Source: Flagellimonas ochracea
GTDB taxonomy: Bacteria > Bacteroidota > Bacteroidia > Flavobacteriales > Flavobacteriaceae
Direction of reading: 5' to 3'
DNA: 64,000 nt
Assembly: GCF_009903685.1 (NCBI RefSeq)
Contig: NZ_JAAABI010000001.1
Location: 186,001 to 250,000 of the forward strand
Part shown: piece by piece, positions 44,903 through 55,023 of the stretch
How positions within the stretch are numbered: position 1 is the first letter of the stretch
Layout: every line of letters starts with the position of its first letter
Made by a program: the position numbers and the translations under genes
Notes under the pieces: generated by a model
The model's database searches: none
The model's input: the letters and a program-made list of their open reading frames with translations, nothing else
What the model was told of the DNA's origin: nothing

Positions 44903-47900
44903 ATGCTACCACAAAAAACAAGGCATTTGCTATATGCCGTGTTGTTGGTGTTCATATCAATATTTTGTTCCACGGTATTAGCAAAAACGGAAATTTCAGA
45001 AAAGATTTCCAAACTATTTTCTATATCTGAATCCATTGTTGAAGATAAATCCGCTAAGTCCAAAGTGGATTACCGCATTGATGAACATGATAAGGGTTTT
45101 TTGACCAATAGTGCCATGTTCATGACCATTTTGCAAGGTGCCGATGAAGAGGTGGTCTGCCCTAACGACGGAAGCACCTTGGCTAAATTCTTTCTATGCG
45201 GTACCAGTGATATCCGTACCCTCACACTGAGTCAATCCGGAAGTAGTTACCAATGGCAGCAATTGGATCCCAACACCTGTGCGCCAACCGTGGTGGATGA
45301 CTGTCCTACAATCAATGCAGCCTGTACTTGGAATACGGTGGGAACTGGACCGACCTTTGACCTCTCAGTAGCTGGTGAATTTAGGGTTCGTGTGAATTCT
45401 GGTCAGTACTTCTACTTTAAGTCCACATTGAATCCCTTAGATCCCCAATTGATCAAAGAGGACATTATCTGTGGTAACCCTGGTAGAGCAGAGGTGACAA
45501 ACGTTCCTGCAGGATACGAGTATAGTCTAAACAGTGCCGCGGGACCTTATCAAGATGATCCTTTCTTTGATATTACTTCTCCTGGAAGCTATAGAGTTTA
45601 TGTTCGATTGAAAAATGTTTCGGCCAGTGCCTGTATATTCCCTTCAAATGTCGTTACCATTGACGATTTGGATATCAATGTGGACGTAACCGCAAATGAT
45701 ATTTTATGTAGTAGCGAATTGGGCAGTATTGATGTACAGGTATCAGGAGTCCCTGGTTTTTATACCTACCGCTTGGTGAAGAATGGTGTTACGGTGGATA
45801 CTTTTGGACCCGATGCTTCCGACACCTATACGTTTGCCAACGTAAGCCCTGGGGTCTATAGTATTCGTGTGGACACCAATAATTGTTCCGAGACGGTCAC
45901 TTTGGACAGCAACGGAGACACCATTGAAATAGGTAACGGTATCAGTCCGCTTGATGTATCGGCCACCGCTTCTGATAGTTTTGGTTGTGGTGCTACCTCT
46001 ATTGATATAGATGTGACCACTTCAGGAGGCACCGCACCCTACCGTTTTAGTGTAGATGGAGGTCCTTTTGGACCCACTTACACAGGCAGCAGCACTTTTT
46101 CAGTAGCTACTTCAGGCACCTATTCGATTTTGGTCGAGGATGCCAACGGATGCCAGCGAAGCGCTGCGGTAGAAGTACAAGATATTCCACCACCCATTTT
46201 TAATATTACCGAAGAAGATGCCAATTGTGGTGGTGCCAACGATGGTAGAATTACCGTAAATGTAACCAGTGGTTTTGGTTATGAAATAGAATATAGCATT
46301 GATAATGGCTCAAATTATCAAATAAGTAATGTATTCTCAAATTTAGCTCCTGGGAGCTACAATATAGTATTGCGTTATGAGCAGGATTCTTTTACTTGTA
46401 CCACAACGCCTCAATCAGCAACAATTGGGACACCTACCACTATTACCGCTACGGCAACTACTGATACCGTTCCTACCTGTCTTAATGAAAATGGGGGACA
46501 AATTACCATTTCTGGAGTTTCCGGAGGTACAGCTCCTTATGAATATAGTGTAGGTGCAGGTTTTGGGACCAATCCTGTTTTTACCAACCTCGGAGTAGGT
46601 AGTTATACCCCATTGATAAGGGATGCCAATGGATGTGTACAAGCCCTTCCAGACATTGTCTTCAACGCTTTGGACAAGCCCACTGATTTGGATTTTACCA
46701 TTTCCAGTTTGGATTGTATAACAACTACCGCTTCTGTTGGATTGACGGTTACCGGAGGAACAAGCCCTTATACTTATGAAATAATAGCCCCAGCCGCCAG
46801 TGTGATCAACAATGGAACCAACAATACCTTTACTGGTTTAGGTTTGGGAACCTATACTTTTAGGGTTACGGATAATGAGGGATGCTCCTATGATGAAAAT
46901 TATGCCATTACTGATATAAGTTCCATTGGAGTGCAGGCGCAACAGACCCGAGTAGTTACTTGTGTTGGTGATTCTGATGGTGAAGGGCGTTATCTGGTGG
47001 ATGGTTTTAACACTACATACAGTTATAGTATTGATGGAGGCCCGGTGTCAACCGGACAAAATAGCAGCATCATTCCATTGACGGGATTGACCGCTGGAAG
47101 TTACACTATCTCTGTTACTGATGAAGACACAAACTGCACGGATACAGCGACTTTGGTAATTGAAGAACCGTCAACAGCATTCGCAATTTCCAGTTTGGAT
47201 GTAACCGATATGAGTTGCCAGAATGGAAATATTGGGGCCGTACGAATCAACACCGTTGGTGGATGGGGAGGTAATCGCTACACACTCACCCAGCCTGATG
47301 GCTCTACTAGGGGTCCTAAAAATGGAAGCACATTCTCCAATCTTTCCCAAGATGGACTGTATCAAGTAAGCGTTACCGATGCCAATGGCTGTACTGTGAC
47401 CGACAGTTTTACCCTGACCCGTTTGGATGCCCCAACGCTGACCTTGGACAACGGTGCTTCAGATTTTTGTTATGATAATTTCAATGCAGCTACCCTTGTG
47501 GTAAATGCAGCTGGAGGCTTGGCACCTTATCAATATCGAATTAATGGTGGAACTCTAGGGGCTAGCAACAGCTTTTCAGGACTGACACCAGGAACTTACA
47601 CGATTGAAGTGGTAGATGCCAATGATTGTCGTGATACGGTGACAGCCACCATAGAGCCACAGGTAATTGCCAATGCCACAACAATTCAAGAATTGGATTG
47701 TGCTGGACCCCCTGCTCAGATTCAGGTCAATATTAGCAACGGATATACTTCTAGTGGAAACTATGATATTTACGAAGTAAGCATCAATGGAGGCCCATAT
47801 ACTTCCAACAATAACAATATAACGGGTAATTCCTTTGTGTACAGCATTCCCAATGATGGTTCCATAATTTCGGATACCACCTATCAATTCTTAATTACGG

Positions 47901-50900
47901 ATAGTAGGGGATGTACGACGGAAACAAATGTGGTCACCATTTCACCTCCTGAGACCATTGCAGGTTCTGTAGTGGGTACAGATACGCAATGTGGGGATAA
48001 CACCAGTGGTATTGTGGAAGTGATTCCAGACACTACCCAAGGAGTGCCACCTTATGAGTTCAGTAATGACAATGGAGCTACTTTCAGTCCCCAAAATATT
48101 TTCTCAGGATATGGACCAGGTACGCACGGAGGGTTTGTAATTCGCGACAGCAGGGGTTGTGTAAGTCCGCCTTATTCTGTGACTATTGGATCCAGTGACC
48201 CATTGGATGCTACTGTAACCCCGATTGATGCGGTATGTTCAGCAGGTTCCGTCAACGGTTCCATATCTACTACGATTAACAATGGAACTGCACCTTTTGA
48301 TTATATGTTGTTGGATGCCGCCGGAAATTTGGTGGCTTCCTCCATGGCTACTGCCAGTACAACTGTTAATTTCCCCAATCTACCCGTTGGGAATTATACC
48401 ATAGTGACAACCGATGCCCAGGGATGTGAGGATAGGGACGATGTCGTTTTGGATCAAAACACCTTGGATTTGATTCCGTTGGATACACCACCTGCACTTT
48501 GTACGGACCCTTTTCTTTCGTACCGAGTTCAAGCCGTTGGGGGTACTGCACCCTATCAATTCAGATTGGTAGGTGATCCCGTTTTTGTTCCCGCCAACGT
48601 AAATGGGGTGGACATACACGACTTTTCAGCTGTTGTTACTTTTGGTGTCACCTATTTTGTCGAGGTAATTGATGATTTAGGCTGTACCTATATTGAGGAA
48701 ATAGACCCCATAGTGCCTCCAAGCCCTGTTAATGTTACCGCCACAGCGACCACAGCTTCATGTAATGTTGCCGGTAGTGGAGCGATTGACTATGAAGTAT
48801 CAGGCTTGCCAGCTAATCCTGGTAATTTTACGGTCACTTTACAAAACACAGACACTGGGGTAACAGTATCAGGACCCACCCCTTTTACCAATGTAGCTTT
48901 ACCTTTTAATGATACTTTTACAGGCCTGGCTCCTGGAAATTATCAGATTATAGTTACCGATGATGATACAGGATGTAGTGCCAGTGAACTCGTATTTATC
49001 GGATTCAGTTCTCCATCCATTACTATTGATAATTTTGTGGAAGCTACTTGTAATGCCGGCGCTCTGGTTACGGTGCGAGGTTTTGGTGGAACAGCACCTT
49101 TTAATTATGCTTATGTTCCCAATGGAGCTCCAGCCCCCACAATCTTCAATCCAGAAACAACTTTTGAGATTGCCGGTCCTTATCCCGGTGATTACGATTT
49201 TTATGTACAGGACGCCAACGGATGTACAGCACTCACCACGTTGACAGTTACTCAAGAGGCGGGTGTACCTACTCCGGTAATTGACGTTGTAAACCAATGT
49301 ACTGCCACCAGTGGGTATCAAATCAATATGGTATCTCCGTTAACAACTGGTTCAGGACTGCCTGAAGATACCTTCCAATACGATATTGGAAGTGGTTTTC
49401 AAACGGGCACCACCTTTATTGTGCCTAATCCTGGTAGTTATCTCATCACCGTTAGGGATGGTAACGGATGTATCAACACGGTCACTGCTGAGGTATTCGA
49501 TTTCTTTGCCATCACAGCCGATGCTACTTCGTTCCCTACTTGTAATGCAGGTGACGGGGTAATCACTGTGAATACTACGGGAGGTAGCGGTAATTTTGAA
49601 TTCCAGCTTCGTGATGCCGTAACCTTGACAGATATTGGTCCTGCCCAAAGTTCCAACGAATTCAATAATGTACTCCCTGGAGATTACAACATCTTGGTAA
49701 CCGATCTGGACTCTAATACTCCAGTATTATGCACAGACGAGGCTATTGTAAATGTGTCCACCGTAAATACTCCAATTATAACGGCTACTCCAAACAGTGA
49801 TGTCACCTGTAACGGGGCGGACGATGGTACCATTTCTGTGGAACTGCAACCTGGTAGCGATACCGACACACCGCTGAGTTATATTTTATATGATGGTTCA
49901 AGTACAACAATACTTGCCGGCCCACAACCATCTCCGGTATTCGATAATTTAGCTCCAGATACGTATCAAGTCGAAGTGGTTTCCGATAGAGGTTGTACAG
50001 ATCGCTCTGGAGATATTATCATAGGTGAACCAACAATATTGCAAGTGAATGCGGTGAACACGGACTTCAGTTGTAATCCATCGAGCAACCAGTTCAGTAC
50101 AGCAACAATTACCATATTTACCGACACCAACGGTGATGGAAGTGGCACGGCTACAGGAACAGGACCCTACACCTATAGCATGAATGATGGGACACCGCAA
50201 TTTGACGGGACCAACTTCCAAACCAGCAATACTTTTGAGATAATCGATAATGGGACAAATCAAACTATAATATTGACGGCCAGAGATCAAAATGGATGTG
50301 AGGAGATGGCCACCGTTACCATCAACACGCCAACGGATATTACATTCAGTTATAATGTTGGCCAAATTACCTGTGATGCTTCCGGAACCGGTGTAGACCC
50401 AGGAAGTATTGATATTATCATCAATGAAGGCCCTGGAAACTATGAAGTTGAGATTTTACCCTTAGGTTCAGAGCCTGCACTAAATTCCGGAGGAACAGAC
50501 CGGGTTACTTGGGATATTGCGACTCCTGGGGACTATATTTTTACAGTTACTGATATTGGAAGTGGAGGATGTACCTATTTGACTGCAACGGTCAACATGC
50601 CGGAATACAATACCATTGAAGCCCTAATTGCTGAAGTGCAACCGGTTACCTGTTTCAATGGCAATGATGGACAAATCAGTTTGGAGATCAACAATTACAG
50701 TGGGACGTATAATTATGAAGTATTTTCAAGGGATAATTCAGGGGTTGAAACTACCACGGGAGTTACCGGAACTTTTGATACCAATGCTCCTATCAGCTCC
50801 CCGGAAATTATTACAGGTTTGCCCGCAGGAAATTTAGTGGTTCATGTTGAAGCTCTTGATTCACCTTTTTGTGATGTAGTTAGTAATGTGACGACCGTGA

Positions 50901-53221
50901 GATCTCCCGATAGGCCTTTGACTGTGGTTGCAAACCAAACCTCACCAGTTACCTGTAATGTTCCCGGAATAGGTGAAATCACCGCTTCGGGAGATGGTGG
51001 ATGGGGGTCCTATGAATACCAATTGATAGATCCTGATGGAATCACCATATTGGTGGATTATCCAAACACAAATCCCGTTTTTCAAAATCTTTCTACCGGT
51101 CTTTATACGGTAAACATTAGGGATGCACGAGGTTGTGAGACCAGTACAACTGTTGATTTGCCTTTGCCAACGCCGATTACAGCAGATATACAAGTGGTTC
51201 AGGGACTGGCCTGTAACAACGATAATAATGGAATTATCGAAACCTTTAATGTACTGGGCGGGCAAGGTCCAGGAAATTACCTGTATCAATTGAACAGAAT
51301 TACGGACGGTACCAATAGTGGACTGCAAACCACGCCCACTTTTGCCAATCTATCCGCAGGAGATTATACCATTACAATTTTTGATGGGTGGAACTGTAGC
51401 TTCACCACAGTGCCGATAACCGTTCAAGATCCGGAAATTGTAGTAGCGGAATTGGTGGAATTGCAACCTCCGGGATGTGGAGATTTAGGTAGGATGGAAT
51501 TAACGGTTACCAATCCAGAGCTTGGGGTAGATTACTTCTACCGTAGGTCTGGGACATCTGATCCGTTTATCCCTTTCGGCGCGGGCATGACCAGCGTTGA
51601 GATCATTGAAGATATTACCCTGGATCCCGGACCTTTCCAATATGATGTGCAAAATTCCAACGGATGCCCTTTTGAGCGCTCCAACCAGATTTCTTTGGAT
51701 CCAGCAGCACCCTTAGTGATTGCACTGGATTTGACCAACGCCACGATTAATTGTGCCGGAGAGGCCACAGGTATTATCCGTTCTGAAGCATTCGGAGGGA
51801 TAGGAAGTTACGTCTACACCTTGTTGAATTCAAATACACCACCAAGCCCTACGGCTGCCAATACGGTGAGACCAGCACAAAGCTCAGGAATATTTAGGGA
51901 GTTGAATCCTGGAACTTATTATGTTTATGCACAGAGTGGTGGATGTGAAGCTATTTCCGACCCCATTGTGATTGAACCCAAACCTCCATTGGTCTTGGAA
52001 TATTTGGAAGCTGTACCAGTACAATGCGCCGGTGATACCAATGGTCAGATTATAATAGAAGCCAGTGGGGGAACAGGAGCTATCCGTTATTCCATTTCTG
52101 ATACCTTGAGTGAGTTCTTTGAAGGAGACGATCCTATGAATCCAAATCGAAAAACATTTACTGACCTATCTCCGAGAACGTATGACATCATTATTCAAGA
52201 TGACTTGGGTTGTACCATAACCCGTACCGTGGAAATTACACAGCCCATGGAACTGGTGGCAGGTATTGTAGCGACTACTCCGGAAACCTGTTTGGGCGAT
52301 GGGGATGGTACGTTGACCCTGCAGGTAAGTGGTGGAACTGCACCTTATTTCACCAGTGTGAATTCTGCCGACGATGCAGACTTTGTTCAAAACAATTCTC
52401 TATTCTTCGACAATTTAATGGGTGGGGAAACGTACGTGATTTTTGTTCGTGATGCCAATGGATGTCAAACCAGTGTGGTTGCAGAAATCGGTGTGGGTAT
52501 AGAATTGATTGCAGAACCCATAGTGGAATATGGCTGTGATGGTATTTTCCCGAATAGCACGGCAACAATTTCCATTTTAGATGAATCCTTGCTTCCCAAC
52601 CTCTTGTTCTCCTTAGATGTGGATGATATTAACCTTGCCAATGAACAGCGCACCTTTGGGGATCTTCCACCTGGGGAACATACCGTATACATTTACCACC
52701 AAAATGGATGTGTGACTTTCGTCGAGTTTGAAATTGATGCATATGAGCCATTGACTCTGGAAGCTATGAAGACAGGACCTGATGAGATTACAGCTGTGGC
52801 TACGGGCGGCTTTGGAGGGTATGAGTTCTTTTTCCAAGGAGAATCCTATGGTGATGTAAATACCTTTAACACCACTTCAGATGAGAATATCACTATAATG
52901 GTTAGGGATAGGAACGGATGTGTTGCCAGTTTGGTAATGCCCTTTAATTTTGAAGGAATGCCAGAGATGCCTCCGTTTTTTACTCCTGATGGCGATAACC
53001 TCAATGACTATTGGTATCCTGAGAATAGGGAATTCTTCCCCAACATCGATGTCATTATCTATGATCGCTATGGAAGAGTAGTGGCTCGACTGGATCAGGT
53101 GAAAAAATGGGATGGCACCTATGAAGGCAACCCTTTGCCTACCGGGGATTATTGGTATGTGGTCAATGCCAACGATAGCGAAAAGCAACAATATGTAGGT
53201 CACTTCACCTTGTATCGTTAA
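44903..53221 (+). CDS. Giant SprB-type repeat surface protein with T9SS type B tail
   Basis: This protein of 2772 residues has an N-terminal signal (about 1-27, LLYAVLLVFISIFCSTVLA). After a short unique region it consists of about 25 repeats of roughly 75-105 residues, each ending in a motif of the form (T/R/V)DxxGC, such as EDANGCQ, RDANGCV and TDAQGCE, like SprB repeats. The last 85 or so residues (PFFTPDGDNLNDYWYPEN ... GDYWYVVN ... GHFTLYR) are the gliding-associated type B sorting domain, so the protein should leave by the type IX system and be held at the surface. In Flavobacterium, SprB-like proteins are gliding adhesins. A role in gliding or attachment is inferred. Confidence 0.93.
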   Translation: MLPQKTRHLLYAVLLVFISIFCSTVLAKTEISEKISKLFSISESIVEDKSAKSKVDYRIDEHDKGFLTNSAMFMTILQGADEEVVCPNDGSTLAKFFLCGTSDIRTLTLSQSGSSYQWQQLDPNTCAPTVVDDCPTINAACTWNTVGTGPTFDLSVAGEFRVRVNSGQYFYFKSTLNPLDPQLIKEDIICGNPGRAEVTNVPAGYEYSLNSAAGPYQDDPFFDITSPGSYRVYVRLKNVSASACIFPSNVVTIDDLDINVDVTANDILCSSELGSIDVQVSGVPGFYTYRLVKNGVTVDTFGPDASDTYTFANVSPGVYSIRVDTNNCSETVTLDSNGDTIEIGNGISPLDVSATASDSFGCGATSIDIDVTTSGGTAPYRFSVDGGPFGPTYTGSSTFSVATSGTYSILVEDANGCQRSAAVEVQDIPPPIFNITEEDANCGGANDGRITVNVTSGFGYEIEYSIDNGSNYQISNVFSNLAPGSYNIVLRYEQDSFTCTTTPQSATIGTPTTITATATTDTVPTCLNENGGQITISGVSGGTAPYEYSVGAGFGTNPVFTNLGVGSYTPLIRDANGCVQALPDIVFNALDKPTDLDFTISSLDCITTTASVGLTVTGGTSPYTYEIIAPAASVINNGTNNTFTGLGLGTYTFRVTDNEGCSYDENYAITDISSIGVQAQQTRVVTCVGDSDGEGRYLVDGFNTTYSYSIDGGPVSTGQNSSIIPLTGLTAGSYTISVTDEDTNCTDTATLVIEEPSTAFAISSLDVTDMSCQNGNIGAVRINTVGGWGGNRYTLTQPDGSTRGPKNGSTFSNLSQDGLYQVSVTDANGCTVTDSFTLTRLDAPTLTLDNGASDFCYDNFNAATLVVNAAGGLAPYQYRINGGTLGASNSFSGLTPGTYTIEVVDANDCRDTVTATIEPQVIANATTIQELDCAGPPAQIQVNISNGYTSSGNYDIYEVSINGGPYTSNNNNITGNSFVYSIPNDGSIISDTTYQFLITDSRGCTTETNVVTISPPETIAGSVVGTDTQCGDNTSGIVEVIPDTTQGVPPYEFSNDNGATFSPQNIFSGYGPGTHGGFVIRDSRGCVSPPYSVTIGSSDPLDATVTPIDAVCSAGSVNGSISTTINNGTAPFDYMLLDAAGNLVASSMATASTTVNFPNLPVGNYTIVTTDAQGCEDRDDVVLDQNTLDLIPLDTPPALCTDPFLSYRVQAVGGTAPYQFRLVGDPVFVPANVNGVDIHDFSAVVTFGVTYFVEVIDDLGCTYIEEIDPIVPPSPVNVTATATTASCNVAGSGAIDYEVSGLPANPGNFTVTLQNTDTGVTVSGPTPFTNVALPFNDTFTGLAPGNYQIIVTDDDTGCSASELVFIGFSSPSITIDNFVEATCNAGALVTVRGFGGTAPFNYAYVPNGAPAPTIFNPETTFEIAGPYPGDYDFYVQDANGCTALTTLTVTQEAGVPTPVIDVVNQCTATSGYQINMVSPLTTGSGLPEDTFQYDIGSGFQTGTTFIVPNPGSYLITVRDGNGCINTVTAEVFDFFAITADATSFPTCNAGDGVITVNTTGGSGNFEFQLRDAVTLTDIGPAQSSNEFNNVLPGDYNILVTDLDSNTPVLCTDEAIVNVSTVNTPIITATPNSDVTCNGADDGTISVELQPGSDTDTPLSYILYDGSSTTILAGPQPSPVFDNLAPDTYQVEVVSDRGCTDRSGDIIIGEPTILQVNAVNTDFSCNPSSNQFSTATITIFTDTNGDGSGTATGTGPYTYSMNDGTPQFDGTNFQTSNTFEIIDNGTNQTIILTARDQNGCEEMATVTINTPTDITFSYNVGQITCDASGTGVDPGSIDIIINEGPGNYEVEILPLGSEPALNSGGTDRVTWDIATPGDYIFTVTDIGSGGCTYLTATVNMPEYNTIEALIAEVQPVTCFNGNDGQISLEINNYSGTYNYEVFSRDNSGVETTTGVTGTFDTNAPISSPEIITGLPAGNLVVHVEALDSPFCDVVSNVTTVRSPDRPLTVVANQTSPVTCNVPGIGEITASGDGGWGSYEYQLIDPDGITILVDYPNTNPVFQNLSTGLYTVNIRDARGCETSTTVDLPLPTPITADIQVVQGLACNNDNNGIIETFNVLGGQGPGNYLYQLNRITDGTNSGLQTTPTFANLSAGDYTITIFDGWNCSFTTVPITVQDPEIVVAELVELQPPGCGDLGRMELTVTNPELGVDYFYRRSGTSDPFIPFGAGMTSVEIIEDITLDPGPFQYDVQNSNGCPFERSNQISLDPAAPLVIALDLTNATINCAGEATGIIRSEAFGGIGSYVYTLLNSNTPPSPTAANTVRPAQSSGIFRELNPGTYYVYAQSGGCEAISDPIVIEPKPPLVLEYLEAVPVQCAGDTNGQIIIEASGGTGAIRYSISDTLSEFFEGDDPMNPNRKTFTDLSPRTYDIIIQDDLGCTITRTVEITQPMELVAGIVATTPETCLGDGDGTLTLQVSGGTAPYFTSVNSADDADFVQNNSLFFDNLMGGETYVIFVRDANGCQTSVVAEIGVGIELIAEPIVEYGCDGIFPNSTATISILDESLLPNLLFSLDVDDINLANEQRTFGDLPPGEHTVYIYHQNGCVTFVEFEIDAYEPLTLEAMKTGPDEITAVATGGFGGYEFFFQGESYGDVNTFNTTSDENITIMVRDRNGCVASLVMPFNFEGMPEMPPFFTPDGDNLNDYWYPENREFFPNIDVIIYDRYGRVVARLDQVKKWDGTYEGNPLPTGDYWYVVNANDSEKQQYVGHFTLYR

Positions 53222-53336
53222 GTGCCAAAATAGCCTTTTTTCAGTTTTGGAAGCTCACTTAGGTCATTGCAAAAATGAAAATGGCTTGAGCTTCTAAAAT
53301 TGTTTACAAATTGGAATACCGTTTCATTAAAATTTA

Positions 53337-53344
53337 TATTTTTG
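53337..53344 (+). promoter_or_regulatory. -7 box TATTTTTG upstream of tRNA-Pro
   Basis: It is an exact TAnnTTTG match; a TTG at 53311-53313 is 23 bases upstream, slightly far. The expected transcript start falls just before the first copy of the 11-base duplication, about 120 bases ahead of the tRNA. In most tRNA genes the distance is much shorter. Confidence 0.45.
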
Positions 53345-53355
53345 CATTCCGTTTT

Positions 53356-53481
53356 CGGGATGTGGCCCTTCGGCTAGCTCAGGATAAACTGCACCACAGT
53401 GGTTTTCTGACTTTCCAAAAACCACTGATGACTTCTCTGGATTTTGTTCCGGTTGTCAGCAAATTTTTAACGGGATGTGGC
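53356..53481. repeat. 11-base duplication of the tRNA 5' end flanking a 104-base insert
   Basis: CGGGATGTGGC, the first 11 bases of tRNA-Pro (53471-53481), also occurs at 53356-53366. The 104 bases between hold CCCTTCGGCTAGCTCAGG, which resembles a short dispersed repeat of Bacteroidota genomes, and a perfect 10-base inverted repeat (CAGTGGTTTT at 53397-53406 with AAAACCACTG at 53418-53427, 11-base loop). The whole looks like a small non-coding element inserted at the tRNA 5' end with target duplication. Confidence 0.5.
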
Positions 53482-53544
53482 GCAGTCTGGTAGCGTACGC
53501 GCATGGGGTGCGCGTGGTCGCTGGTTCGAATCCAGTCATCCCGA
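53471..53544 (+). tRNA. tRNA-Pro (anticodon GGG)
   Basis: The acceptor stem CGGGATG pairs fully with CATCCCG (53537-53543), with discriminator A at 53544. The anticodon stem CGCGC/GCGCG encloses ATGGGGT, giving anticodon GGG at 53505-53507 and G37, as expected for proline. The T loop is TTCGAAT. The 3' CCA is not encoded (CGA follows), so it is added later. The 3' end is the likely attachment site of the integrase just downstream. Confidence 0.96.
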
Positions 53545-53567
53545 CGAACCACTTTTCAGTGGATATC

Positions 53568-53605
53568 AAGCACTGTCAACTGACTGATTGACAGTGCTTT
53601 TCATT
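53568..53605 (+). terminator. Terminator after tRNA-Pro
   Basis: AAGCACTGTCAA (53568-53579) pairs perfectly over 12 bases with TTGACAGTGCTT (53588-53599), loop of eight, followed by TTTTCATTTTT. It ends the tRNA transcript before the integrase promoter. Confidence 0.85.
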
Positions 53606-53663
53606 TTTATTGAATTCATCCGATATCATCTGAAACCATATAAAAGGTGTAGAGTTCGGTGAA

Positions 53664-53694
53664 TTGATCGGTACGTTCCTTGTGCATAATTTTG
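53664..53694 (+). promoter_or_regulatory. Promoter of the integrase gene
   Basis: TTG (53664-53666) and TAATTTTG (53687-53694) are 20 bases apart, an exact match. It lies inside a possible longer reading of the integrase frame and so supports the start at 53761. A perfect hairpin CCTCTT-TGCG-AAGAGG (53719-53734) lies in the leader. Confidence 0.65.
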
Positions 53695-53760
53695 ATGGCA
53701 TACAGGGTCATTTATGGCCCTCTTTGCGAAGAGGAGATGTTTCACCAAAAGACATGCACC

Positions 53761-55023
53761 ATGCGAAACAACAGTACATTGAAGGTCCTGATCTTTACCA
53801 GGGACCACACCAAGAATCAAGAAAGGCTTACCATTTATGCACGGATAACCGTCGACGGAAGACGGGCGGAAATCAGTTTGAAACGTTACGTTTCGGTGAA
53901 CGATTGGGACGAAGCACGGGGCAGGGTCATCGGCTTCTCACAGAAAGCAAGACTGTTGAACAGTTATCTGGACGAGGTCTATGTGCAGATCATGGACTCC
54001 CATAAACAGTTGCTGGGCGAGGGCAAGGTCATCACCGCACAGGCCATCAAGGCCCGTTTCCTTGGTCAGGACGACCAAAACAAAACTTTAAAGGAACTTG
54101 TAGAATACCACAACAGAACTCAGGTATTGGTGCTCCGACCGGGTACCATGAAGAACTATTATTCGACCGAAAGGTACCTTTACAATTTTTTGAAGGACAG
54201 ATTGAGACTCCCCGACATCTATCTCAAACAGTTGGACTATAGGTTCATCGTGGAGTTTGAACAATATATAAGGACCTACCGACCGGAAAGACCGAGAAAG
54301 ACCTGTTCCAACAATGGGGCCATGAAACACCTGGAAAGGCTCATGAAGATGGTAAATTTGGCTGTAAGGCTGGAATGGCTCGAAAAGGACCCGTTTCGGA
54401 ACTATAGGCTCAACTTTCACAAAACAGAGCGTAGCTACCTTACCGAACGGGAACTTCACCTCATTGAGGAAACGACTTTCAGCGGGGCGGGCCATGAAAA
54501 GGTAAAGGACGTATTTCTCTTTTCATGCTATACCGGGCTTTCCTATATCGATGTCAAGGAACTGAGGCCACAACAGTTGGTCCTTGGGATCGATGGAAAC
54601 CTTTGGATACACACAAAAAGGGAAAAGACCAATGAAACTGTAAAGATTCCATTATTGCCCAGGGCAAAGGAGATTATAGCGAAGTACGGGAAGGATGCGG
54701 GATCCGATGTCATGGGAAGACTGCTTCCCGTTTATAGCAATCAAAAGACCAATTCATATCTAAAGGTAATAGCGAAGGCCTGTGGTATCCATAAGCACAT
54801 AACCTTCCATACCGCACGCCACACCTTTGCCACCACGGTGACCCTGTCCAACGGGGTGCCCATCGAGACCGTCTCCAAAATGCTGGGGCATACCAAACTG
54901 ACCACCACCCAAATCTATGCAAGGGTCCTCGAGGGAAAGGTGGGGGAGGACATGAGGAACCTTGTGGCCCATCTGGAGGCAAGGGCCGACAATGTGAGCG
55001 CAGCCCCCAAATCTTACCCTTGA
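53761..55023 (+). CDS. Tyrosine recombinase / site-specific integrase of the Bacteroidota element type
   Basis: I start it at 53761 (420 residues, MRNNSTLKVLIFTRD), downstream of the promoter; the frame is open from 53680. An N-terminal arm-binding domain (about 1-100), a SAM-like core-binding domain (about 105-220) and a catalytic domain follow. Catalytic residues seen: Lys286 (HTKREKT), His350 and Arg353 (FHTARHTF), His377 (MLGHTKL) and Tyr386 (TQIYARV). At the first Arg position the sequence is CYTGLS with Ser261, the same replacement reported for IntDOT of CTnDOT. It should join the element to the tRNA-Pro site. Confidence 0.93.
   Translation: MRNNSTLKVLIFTRDHTKNQERLTIYARITVDGRRAEISLKRYVSVNDWDEARGRVIGFSQKARLLNSYLDEVYVQIMDSHKQLLGEGKVITAQAIKARFLGQDDQNKTLKELVEYHNRTQVLVLRPGTMKNYYSTERYLYNFLKDRLRLPDIYLKQLDYRFIVEFEQYIRTYRPERPRKTCSNNGAMKHLERLMKMVNLAVRLEWLEKDPFRNYRLNFHKTERSYLTERELHLIEETTFSGAGHEKVKDVFLFSCYTGLSYIDVKELRPQQLVLGIDGNLWIHTKREKTNETVKIPLLPRAKEIIAKYGKDAGSDVMGRLLPVYSNQKTNSYLKVIAKACGIHKHITFHTARHTFATTVTLSNGVPIETVSKMLGHTKLTTTQIYARVLEGKVGEDMRNLVAHLEARADNVSAAPKSYP

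Noticed and set aside
46415..52837. Many open frames on the minus strand within the adhesin gene
   Set aside because: They arise from the repeated composition of the adhesin coding strand and show no protein features.
44903..53221. CRISPR-like regular repeats
   Set aside because: The periodic signal is protein repeats in one open frame, not short identical DNA repeats with spacers. No CRISPR array is seen in the window.
53680..53760. Upstream start for the integrase at 53680
   Set aside because: A full promoter match at 53664-53694 overlaps it, so that start would not be transcribed, and the added residues do not resemble integrases.
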